Assembly (NCBI GenBank): GCA_037044905.1 | Contig: JBAOKB010000091.1 | Span: 1 to 64,000 of the forward strand | Length of the DNA stretch: 64,000 nucleotides | From: Hortaea werneckii | Taxonomy: Eukaryota; Ascomycota; Dothideomycetes; Mycosphaerellales; Teratosphaeriaceae | Reading direction: 5' to 3' | Made by a program: the position numbers and the translations under genes | In this document: one piece after another, positions 20,814-29,295 of the stretch | How positions within the stretch are numbered: position 1 is the first letter of the stretch | How the letters are laid out: each line of letters opens with the position of its first letter | Notes under the pieces: generated by a model | What the model saw: only the letters and a program-made list of their open reading frames with translations | Told to the model about the DNA's origin: nothing | Databases searched by the model: none

Positions 20814-22802
20814 ATGATACATGAACCTCTTCTTGAAGATGGCAGCAAGATCCGCCTGCTGACTCTGCGCAATCGACACGTACAAGAACAGTATGACAGG
20901 GCAGAGCAGCGAGAACGCGATCCGAGACTAAAATGCAACCTCGATAATTTCTCCTTTAACCCTCCGACATCGGGCAATGAACGAAGGAGAAGCCTGGCTG
21001 CACATGGGGCAATCTTGCCAGGTTTCTTGGCCTTGAGCTATGCATGGGCCCAGGATAGCCAGCGACGGCAAGTGTCGGTGAATGGAGAATCGATCGAAGT
21101 AACGGGCAATCTGAATAGTGGCCTTGAGGCACTGGAAGCAAGTCCCATCATTCGTGATGTGTACAAAGTCTGGGCCGACGCCATTTGCATCGATCAAGCG
21201 AATCTACAGGAACGGAACCGCGAGGTTGCTCGTATGCGTGATGTCTACAGAGCTTCTACCAACATTGTGATCTGGCTTGGTGAAGCATCGGATGGAAGTG
21301 ACCTTGCGTTCGATTTCATCTGTGGCGTCGCGCATGCATGGGGTCGTGGTCTTCGAGAAGCACAAGCCTATCTCTGCGACATCATACCTCGCAAAGGCGT
21401 TGAACTATTTCGTGCTTTAACGAGATTGATCTCGCGCTCGTATTGGGGACGGACTTGGATCATCCAAGAGGTCGCGTGTGGTAACGCAGACACGCTCGTG
21501 CTTTGTGGGAGGAAATCTACATTATGGAGTGACTTTCTCCTGACGTACTCGAGTTTCCGGTCATACCGACACACTCAGCCTAGTGACCTGTCATTGGTGT
21601 TCCAAGATGTTCTACAAGAAGCTGATGCACGCGTACAGGACTCTTATCGAGAGCACGTCCGCTATTGGGAATGGGAGAAATGCGATCTTCTGCAGAGTAT
21701 GCAGGAGCAAATGGCCTCACAAGCGTGCTGCAATACAACTCTACTGCTCCACCGCGTCCGAAGGGTTGAATGCGCACTTGCTCAAGACAAAGTCTACGGA
21801 ATCCTCGGCCTGCTTGAGAAAGACATCCGTTCGAAGATCGTAGTCGATTATACTCTGCCATTTACTTCGGTCTATTGCATGTTCGCTCGTGCTTATGCTG
21901 AGACATCAGATGGGCTCAAGATATTGCTAGAGAGTGGCCAGGAGGAAGACCTGCAAGTCGAGAATGCCGGGATGCCATCATGGGTCCCTGACCTTCGGTA
22001 TGAGCAGAGACATTACAGAGGCAATGACGAACCGGAATACAACGCGCACAGCGGTACTCAATCGCATCTAGAATGGAGTGACGATGGCAAAGTGCTGTAC
22101 GCAGAAGGCATCGTTTTCGACACGATTGATGGAGTGAGCGGACAACTCAGCAATTCCTTCGACCAAATTCCGGACGATCTGTCCCCTTCGACATGCCACA
22201 CTTCTGTCTATGGCGACTTTACAGCATCGCGTGAGAGTTTCTGGAGGGCGCTACTAGGCAATCGAGACTTAGCGGGCAACACACCTGATGAACGATTCAG
22301 CAGCATTCTGCATTTGGCCATCTTCGATCCAGATTTCCAGCCCCTCAAGATAGCCAGGGCTGGCACCATGGCAGGGCATGCCTTTGAGCTCCATAACTTT
22401 CTGTCGAAACATTCTACGTTCACGATTGCAGGCAGGCCACTGGAAGAATATTTTTCGAGTCCGGTCAGTCTTCCTGAGGCGATGGATCCTTCCTGGGGAC
22501 ACACAGATCCTGGTAGTGCTGCGAGACCTTACGTTGCAGCTGTCCGACGATGCAAGGAGTTCTTGTACGCACGACGACTAGCGACCACGGTTGGTGGATA
22601 CATGGCGGTTTTGCCATTTAAGGCGCGAGCTGGGGACCGAGTCGCTGTCTTCCTTGGATGTAGTTGCCCTATACTACTGCGATCGACAGCAAGGGGCTAC
22701 AAGGTCGTCTCAGCATGCTATGTGCAAGGCCTGATGGACGGTGAGGCTATCATCAGGCTGCATTCTGGTCGGGTTGCCTCGCAGATGATCAAATTGACGT
22801 GA
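20814..22802 (+). CDS. HET-domain (heterokaryon incompatibility) protein
   Basis: 662 residues from the ATG at 20814, single exon. The N-terminal half carries the three HET blocks: FLALSYAWAQD near 76-86, WADAICIDQANLQERNREV near 127-145 with VYRAS just after, and SRSYWGRTWIIQEVA near 206-220. HET proteins act in non-self recognition after hyphal fusion and can trigger cell death; the HET block is a TIR-like fold. No NACHT, WD40 or ankyrin partner domain is visible. The C-terminal half matches the usual HET-only architecture, ending in a conserved-looking ACYVQGLMDGEA segment. Bounded by the ABM gene upstream and the cutinase downstream. Confidence 0.88.
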   Translation: MIHEPLLEDGSKIRLLTLRNRHVQEQYDRAEQRERDPRLKCNLDNFSFNPPTSGNERRRSLAAHGAILPGFLALSYAWAQDSQRRQVSVNGESIEVTGNLNSGLEALEASPIIRDVYKVWADAICIDQANLQERNREVARMRDVYRASTNIVIWLGEASDGSDLAFDFICGVAHAWGRGLREAQAYLCDIIPRKGVELFRALTRLISRSYWGRTWIIQEVACGNADTLVLCGRKSTLWSDFLLTYSSFRSYRHTQPSDLSLVFQDVLQEADARVQDSYREHVRYWEWEKCDLLQSMQEQMASQACCNTTLLLHRVRRVECALAQDKVYGILGLLEKDIRSKIVVDYTLPFTSVYCMFARAYAETSDGLKILLESGQEEDLQVENAGMPSWVPDLRYEQRHYRGNDEPEYNAHSGTQSHLEWSDDGKVLYAEGIVFDTIDGVSGQLSNSFDQIPDDLSPSTCHTSVYGDFTASRESFWRALLGNRDLAGNTPDERFSSILHLAIFDPDFQPLKIARAGTMAGHAFELHNFLSKHSTFTIAGRPLEEYFSSPVSLPEAMDPSWGHTDPGSAARPYVAAVRRCKEFLYARRLATTVGGYMAVLPFKARAGDRVAVFLGCSCPILLRSTARGYKVVSACYVQGLMDGEAIIRLHSGRVASQMIKLT

Positions 22803-23319
22803 AGCCGTTCGCCAGCATTTCCTCAATTAGTGCATTGTCAAGGGTGCAGAACATCACCAGGACTTCAATGTGGACTGAGGAGCAGTATCTCCACCCCATG
22901 TTACGAGGTCCCCGGATTTGCGCACCCAAAGTAGTCAGTACCAATATTGATCTAGTTTACGCCAACAGAGGCCGGATGAAGTTCATCCAAAGTTTGCACC
23001 AAAAGCATCGTCTCATGGAGGGCCCTAGTAAAAGGTTCACTGATCATCACATCGTGTCTATAACAGAGTCTCATTCCAGTGGATTTTGCGGGAAAACTCG
23101 GCCCAAATTAAAGCATGTGACCCCAAGGCTTTATTGTATCCATTCATGATGAGAAGGTTTCTCCTCATTGATACCCAATTGCCCAGGTAGCCTTTCTTTA
23201 GCTTTCCAATTGATCTTGAATCTCTCAAATATATAGGCTCCTTCGATGCGCATGTGCTTTACGAGTATCTCCTGTTGTCAGCAAAGAATGCCCGTACCTT
23301 CCCATTACTCATAAACAAG
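22803..23319. other. Intergenic upstream of cutinase
   Basis: No supported gene. Holds the cutinase promoter, with a TATATA at 23230-23235. Confidence 0.4.
23230..23235 (+). promoter_or_regulatory. Candidate TATA box of the cutinase gene
   Basis: TATATA 85 nt upstream of the ATG at 23320, in an AT-rich stretch. Position fits a fungal TATA element; not otherwise tested. Confidence 0.35.
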
Positions 23320-24056
23320 ATGAATCCGTCCTTTCTGGTCGCTTTACAAGGCGCAGCAATGGTTTCTGTCGTTGCAGGCGCCACATGCTACGACCATCTC
23401 ATCATCGACACCCGGGGCACGGGCGAGTTGCAAGGCACCTCCATCGGTTTTGCCGCAATCATTGATCAAGTCAAAGAGAGCGTGCCAAACGTTGGTGTAC
23501 ACGATACCATCTACCCTGCCGCTCCGGACGTTACCCAGTTGACAACGCTGGTGGGCGCCTACGACATCGAGCAGACGATACAGCAAGGTCTTAAAGACTG
23601 CCCAAACCAACTTTATTCTTTACTTGGTTACTCTCAAGGCAAGCTAAATTGTCCACAATCACCAGAAAATATCCTGTCCTAATACAAAGCGCAGGTGCCA
23701 CGGTTACCAACGAGGTCCTGCAAAAGTACGAGCCCACAAGCGTCGAGGGGCAGGCTATCGAAGCTTTCCTTTTAATCGGAAACCCCTATCATCAGCCTCT
23801 CAGACAAGGCAATAGAGACGAGGACTGCGGCAACTCAACAGCTGGTGCCACTGGGGCCTTGGTTGGACTTGGGCTCGACGTACCGGACCCATGGTACGAG
23901 ACGGGCAAGGTTCGTGATATCTGTTTTTCGGACGATTTGGTCTGCAACGGAATCAATGCCGGAGATCTCTTCAAACCCAATCATTTGCTTTACGGCTTTA
24001 CGCCCTCTGTCATTGAGTGTGGTTCGAGTTTTCTCATTGATCAGATGGAGTTTTAA
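23320..24056 (+). CDS. Secreted cutinase family protein (CE5)
   Basis: Extracellular serine esterase that hydrolyses cutin or related esters. Exons 23320-23638 and 23695-24056 give 226 residues. The 56-nt intron begins with GC (GCAAGC) rather than GT; splicing there restores the nucleophile motif GYSQG with Ser105, whereas no GT donor does. Asp187 in DDLVC and His203 in NHLLYG complete the triad. A signal peptide ends near residue 21 (VSVVAGA). The conserved IIDTRGTGELQG near 29-40 is the oxyanion-side strand of cutinases. Start ATG at 23320; no earlier in-frame ATG fits. A distinction between cutinase and acetylxylan esterase is not certain from sequence alone. Confidence 0.88.
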
Positions 24057-24736
24057 GGAATGAAGTATATTAGGAGGAGATACGATTTCGGGAATTGAAA
24101 TCTGATTCACAAGATCGGATGGGGGTCATCGCCCCGGAGCCTAGTATTCCATGGCTTCAAAGACCGAATGCTATGTGGTCGTCGATGGAGCAAACTCGTG
24201 ATTTATGACTTACTTTTAGCTGCGCCGAGAACGACGTGTACTCCTGACGGCAAGTCTAGCTAGATACGGTGCGGTCGATATAGTATACACTGCTCTTTGA
24301 ATATGCTGAATGCTCCCCCCCCCCCCCCCCCCCCAAAACGCCATCGACGAAGGCGGAACACCAACACCCGCCGGGACCCCGGTGAATAATCGGCAGCTCC
24401 AAGACAGGCTTGAAGCGCTTTGTCTTCCTAGTGAATCAAACAGCTTCCAACATAAAAAGAAAAAAGTGCCAAACACTGCTCAGCAGCCTTTGTCTTGTGA
24501 GCAAAAAGAAGCACAATTCCATTGTCTCATCGGTTTTTTCGTAACTCTATGGCCAAGAACGCATCCTACCTTTGTGCTGCTAGCAAAACTCCTCTCGTAC
24601 CCTTTGACAAACGCTCTTAGGTATCGTCTCGACTGGATTGAAACAACACCTAGGAAACCAAACGTCCATAAGGTACGTCCTCAGTCCCTGGGTAACAACT
24701 AATGCCCTCTAGTCCCACCCACCCATCCCTATAAAG
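24057..24736. other. Intergenic with poly-C tract
   Basis: No supported gene over 680 nt. Contains the C tract at 24315-24334. Confidence 0.4.
24315..24334. repeat. Poly-C homopolymer, 20 nt
   Basis: Uninterrupted run of C, about 260 nt downstream of the cutinase stop codon. The second of two long C/G homopolymers in the window. Confidence 0.9.
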
Positions 24737-25201
24737 ATGGACATCCCCATGCCCGACGCAGCCCCCTCTCCTCTCCTGACCAGACTCCAACAAACACGCC
24801 AAAACCAGCTCAACACAGCTCTAACCCAAAAAACCACAGCCCAAGCCCGTCTTGCCACCGCATCAGCAACTTTCTGCCTCGCAGACAAAGCCAACATCAC
24901 CGCTTCCACCCAACTCCTGGACTTCAAAGCCGGGCCGCCCCAGAAGCCTGCTACCTCGCGTTCGTCGAGAGGTAAAGCTCGAGCAATCCCCGACGGAAGT
25001 AGATGGGTCGATGGCGAGGGAACAGAGGGGATGACGGAAGGCCAGATCAAACGTTTCAAGGCGCTGAAGCGCGCGCAGAAATTGGCGCTGAGGGAGTTTG
25101 AAAGGGCCGCGGAGGAGGTTGTGCAGGCGCAGGAGGAGGTCGCGGTGGCAAGTATTAGGGTGAGGCGGGCGAGTAGGGCGGTGGAGGAGCTGGAAGTGTG
25201 A
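24737..25201 (+). CDS. Small hydrophilic coiled-coil hypothetical protein
   Basis: 154 residues, single exon, ATG at 24737 (AAAGATGGAC). Helical throughout apart from a loop near 68-95; the C-terminal third (about 105-154) has Ala, Glu, Arg and Val in a heptad-like spacing, suggesting a coiled coil. No signal peptide, membrane segment or recognised domain. An overlapping minus-strand ORF of 227 codons is judged a shadow, because its product is low-complexity Ser/Ala and the plus strand shows better codon choice. Existence as a gene is probable, not certain. Confidence 0.5.
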   Translation: MDIPMPDAAPSPLLTRLQQTRQNQLNTALTQKTTAQARLATASATFCLADKANITASTQLLDFKAGPPQKPATSRSSRGKARAIPDGSRWVDGEGTEGMTEGQIKRFKALKRAQKLALREFERAAEEVVQAQEEVAVASIRVRRASRAVEELEV

Positions 25202-25546
25202 TGGGGTTTTGACCTCTTGTTCTGGCTTTGAGGTTGTGGATGTCTTTTCGGAGATTCTTGTGCTCTTTGGAGTAGGCGTTTTCTTTCGAGCATCAACGGG
25301 ATGTTTATCAGGAGATTCAGTTTATTTCGCTGCCTTGTAATCCTGGGTTGATAATGAATATAAAATTGATTTCCCCGTCTTCTAGATTTCAATTATCACT
25401 TTTTCAATTTCCTTTTCTCCCCTGAACCAAACAAAGGCACAGGAAACCCTGTCGTAAACGATTCCCACACAAAGCTAATTTTCTCCACTTAGTGTCCATC
25501 GTGACAAAGACTAGACGCTCCGTGGTTCAGCTCTGTTTTCGGGCGG
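25202..25546. other. Intergenic
   Basis: Region after the coiled-coil gene. Nothing recognisable. Confidence 0.4.
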
Positions 25547-25663
25547 TTAAGGGAAGGTGCGAGCGGGAAGGGGAGGGATGGTCATGGGTCCAGATGCCTG
25601 CGTATCGTCCATTGCAACCACCTTCTCGCCTGGGTAGAAGACCTTCCGCCCCTTAATTGCCAT
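25547..25663 (-). CDS. Unplaced small coding segment, probable terminal exon
   Basis: A 38-codon stretch from an ATG at 25663, opened further to 25705, ending at TAA 25547-25549. The product reads like real protein: GRKVFYPGEKVVAMDD followed by a Pro-rich end PPLPARTFP. It has no promoter-like space of its own and lies about 450 nt downstream of the Sds3-like stop on the same strand. It may be the last exon of that gene: a donor at about 26170 (GTGATG) and an acceptor before 25703 keep frame. It may instead be an exon of an unannotated gene or chance. I do not recognise the sequence with certainty. Confidence 0.3.
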   Translation of the reverse strand: MAIKGRKVFYPGEKVVAMDDTQASGPMTIPPLPARTFP

Positions 25664-25705
25664 ACCGTCCAAAACCACCACTGAACGGTGAGTCGTACAG
25701 CTCGC

Positions 25706-26169
25706 TTATATCGAGGTATATGACCTTTTCACCAAAGAAATTTTCCCCGGGGACTTTGAGGGGGGGAAAGGTCAATCCAGAGTGATATACTCATAACGGG
25801 TATCCATGGACCTCCCTTCCCCCTCCAAACCCCCCTTTTTTCTCTTTTTTTTCTTTTTGGAGACCTAAAGTATCGATGAGAGAGGAAACAAAACGAACAA
25901 GAAAGGAAGAGAGCGGGGAAAAAAAAGAAAAAAGCTCTTGTTCCCTTACTATGATGGCTTCCTCCCGCCACAATAGAAAAGTGCGCTGGAATGGTATCCG
26001 GTCATCCCTTAAAACGATCGAGAGTTTTTTGTTTAAAAAAAAAAAAAGAAAGGAAAGAGACGATATCTCGAGGGAATAAAAGAAGGAAAATAATACACAG
26101 AGAGGGACTCGGACCACTCGAACCCTGGTCGCCCTTGACCCCCAAAAATTTAAAAGATAAAATCCATCA
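25706..26169. other. Low-complexity purine/pyrimidine-rich spacer
   Basis: Between the Sds3-like stop and the small coding segment. Contains A-rich and G/A-rich runs (for example 25843-25856 on the T strand and 26034-26055 A-rich). Either a 3' UTR or a long intron; no ORF of interest. Confidence 0.4.
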
Positions 26170-28305
26170 TCACACCAGTCTCCCCCTCCCACCCCTCCTC
26201 GTCGTGGCAGCCGTACCCGTACCCAGCTCCCCAATCTCACTCCCACCACCCGTCGAAGTGGTCCTCGACATCGCCTCCCCACCACCCCCTGCAACCCTCC
26301 CCTGCAACGCCGCAGCCAAACTCCCACTCCCACTCCCTCCCGTCCCTACTCCTCCTGCACCCCCACCACTACCCCCACCACTCTCTTTCCCACCAGCCCC
26401 AAAATTCGAAATCTGCTGCCTCATCCGCTGCTGCTCATACACCCTTACATCACTAAACCCGGTCCAATTAGGTCGATCGACGCCCTTCCCAATGACCGCG
26501 GGTCCCGTTTCGATGAGCGGTAAACGATACGGTTGCGTGATAGAGGGGAGCCCGAGGGCTTGGTCGAGGAGCTGACGACGCATTTCGGCGCCGCCGAGGG
26601 CTGCGTCGTCTGCGGTATCGGCGGGGCCGGGGGCGTCGGGGAGGTCCTCCGGGTCTACTGCTGCGTGCTGGTACCCGTTGGGTTGGACATGATGGGGGCC
26701 CGATCGCCGCATCATTTCGAAATCGTTCTCGCCTTCCACCAGGCCTACGCCGGAGGGGGTCGGGGCGCCCGCGAAGCTCTTGTCCGAGCGGCTGACGGCG
26801 TGGTAGGAGGGGATCACGGGCGCGAAGGGGTTTTCGCGCGTCAGGGTCGAGGGGCCACCGCCCTGGGAGTGGGTGGCGGCGGCGGCGGCGAGGTCGGAGA
26901 GGGCGGCGAGCGGGTTGGCCCGGGCGGTGCCGCGCGTGAGGACTTGGTGCGAGGTGCTGCGTTCCATTTCCTGAGCGGCGGGGGCGGGGGTGGGGTGGGA
27001 GGGGGGTGGGGTGCCGACGTTCTCGGTGGTTGGGTGGGCGCCGGTTGTGCCGTCTTCGCCTGTCTGTTGGCCTTCTGTGGTGGCGGCGTCGGGGAGCATG
27101 CCTTCCTGACCGTCTACGGATGGCACGGCAGTTCCGTTGCTACCAGATCCGGTTTGCCCTTCGGTTGCAGTGTCCTTCTGAGCTTGTGGGGTGTGGAAGT
27201 ATCGATATGTAGCATGCTGAGCCGTAGCCGTGGCCATTGCTAGCTCCTTTTCCGTAAATATCCTCTCAAGACTGTAAGCTGGAGCCTCGAATTGCGCGTA
27301 TCCGCTCTTGTCCCTCGCATCCTTAAATGGAGATCGTCCACCTCCTAACGCATCGGGGGGAGGGGGAAGGCGGAAAGGTTGGTGTGATGGAGCGGGAGAT
27401 TCGTTTCCGTTGCCATTCTCGTCTTCCATCGCGCCTGCCTTTCTCTTCTTCTTGCCGCCATTGCCTTCACCACCCTTGTCTGCACCGATGTCGCCTGGGG
27501 CAGGCGAGCCTGCTCTATGTCGTAGATGCCTTGTCTTTCTGTTCTGCTGCGCTGTTCCACCGGGCGATCCGGGGTTGTGGATGCTGAAGTGGCTTGGGTG
27601 CAGAAGCAGCGCATTAGAGTCTGCAATGTCTAATTGCTCTTTGTCTCTCAGCAGATTTTGTCGCTTTTTGGTCAAAGACGCAATCAGGCGCTGTCGGATC
27701 GTTGCGGAGAGGGCGGCATGCTCTTCGGAAGCTTGGTGCAGCTTGTGCTGGGTGAGAGATTCGAGGGAGCGAAGGGAAGCGTGGTAGTGATCCTGTGATT
27801 GCAAGGGAGCTTGTCAGCATGTGGCGTGAACGAACAAAGACATTTTCAAGTCTACATCGGCAGGCCGACTCACGTGTAAAGAGGTCAATTCAGCGTCCCT
27901 CTTCTCCAGGCAATCGTTGACCTCGCCTGCAAATTCCTTATACCGCCTTCCAGCCATGGCAGCAAAATCTCGTTCCGCTGCCTCACCGCCTTCTCCACCC
28001 AGACCTGCACCGCCGCCCGTGACCTCTTCAATCAAGGCTTTGACCTCATCGCCGCTATCGGCCAGCGGGCCACTCTCGTATGGATCGGCGCGCAACACCA
28101 GGGTCATGTCGACCTGGACGGCCTGCAGCTGTGCGCGATAGTGGGCATGTTGATTGCTGGAGAAGGAATCCATCATCTGGTTCAGGCGCTCCATGATCCG
28201 ATTGCGCCGGACATCGCGCTTGGTCATGGGTTGTTGGGTGGTGATGGCGGCGGCGGGAGGAGGCGAAGGGGATTGGTCGAGAGCGGGGGTGTGCGGACGA
28301 GCCAT
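26170..28305 (-). CDS. Sds3-like subunit of a histone deacetylase (Rpd3/Sin3) complex
   Basis: Nuclear corepressor subunit related to Sds3/Dep1, which tethers and stabilises the Rpd3-Sin3 deacetylase. Exons 28305-27874 and 27792-26170, separated by an 81-nt GT-AG intron in phase 0, give 684 residues. The N-terminus has the Sds3 core: RRNRIMERLNQMMDSF near 31-46, HYRAQLQAVQVDMTLVLRAD, then a long helical coiled coil that continues after the intron (SLESLTQHKLHQASEEHAAL). A basic NLS-like KKRK sits near 235. The rest is disordered, rich in Gly, Ala, Pro and Thr. Start ATG at 28305 (GACCATGGC). The 3' end may not be complete: see the small coding segment at 25547. Confidence 0.82.
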
Positions 28306-29295
28306 GGTCGGTTGATAAAGAGTGAGGCTAATAGATTAGGTGAAGAGAGGTTGAAAAGGTGTTGGAGCCGATCAGTGGAGGGTGTCTCGTGCGAATGGTT
28401 GTCGAGGAAGATGGATAGCGCTTTACAGCTTGACAACCGGACGTGAATGGATTGGTTGGTTGGATTGATTAGGATTAGAGATAGACTCAATCAAAGCAAG
28501 CGTCGTTGCGACTGCAGTGAGAGCATGTCTGATTGCGCAAGTGAATGTACCGTACGGTGTGTAAGGCGTTGTCGTCGTAGTAAGAGACAGACGACTTCTG
28601 CTCGACTCGGTGAACTGCCCTGCCCATCCAATCCCATCGATGGCTCGGCCTTTCGTCGCTCCAATCGCCGAGCTTCGTCATACCCACATGCGGTATAGCT
28701 GCGGATAAACCCGTCGGTCCCTGGAACTTCACCCCTCGGCTCCCACACGGCATTGTCATCTTCACTTCATCAAGCGATACCTTGGAGGTACTGGACAACC
28801 ACATCCACTACATCTACCGCATCGACCCGTCAGTACGATGGTGAGAACGGACCTGATTTCACCGCCCAGCATGCACACCATAGGTCACTGTAGACCTTCA
28901 TCTCACCCATGTTCTATTTATCCGGTACCTCGATCCGGAGACCCGCAATACCAGGTACCACACGCACTGCAACTGCGGGGCCTAAAGCCTCCTCACACGC
29001 ATGCATATTTATGCATATTTCTCCGCCTCTCTGCTTTCGTCTTGATCAATTGCCTTCCCTCTTCGACCATCGCGAACATGTAGGCAACCCTAGGTGGAGC
29101 CGGGAATGGGATGGTTTTGGCGAGCGTTTGGAGATCATACGCATCGAAAAGCCGTCTCGTTCATGCACGTTGACACGAGCCAGGACAGGCGAGGTAGGTT
29201 GGGTTTTATAAGTCTCCTTGGTCTTTGCATCCACATTCTCTCTGCTTTTTATTCGGAGTCACTGTTAGCGGCCTTGTCCAAAGCACTTAGGCAAC
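28306..29295. other. Divergent promoter of the Sds3-like and first GH3 genes
   Basis: No supported gene over 990 nt. A tandem 10-nt repeat ATGCATATTT occurs twice at 29001-29020. TATAA lies at 29217-29221. Confidence 0.45.
29217..29221 (+). promoter_or_regulatory. Candidate TATA box of the first GH3 gene
   Basis: TATAA within GGTTTTATAAG, 75-79 nt upstream of the ATG at 29296. Spacing fits a fungal TATA element. Confidence 0.4.

Noticed and set aside
24709..25392. Minus-strand ORF of 227 codons overlapping the small coiled-coil gene
   Set aside because: Its product is low-complexity Ser/Ala/Thr and it mirrors the plus-strand frame; the plus-strand ATG context and composition are better.
29001..29020. 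Tandem ATGCATATTT as a possible regulatory repeat
   Set aside because: Only two copies of an AT-rich word; noted in the region entry but too weak to claim as an operator.
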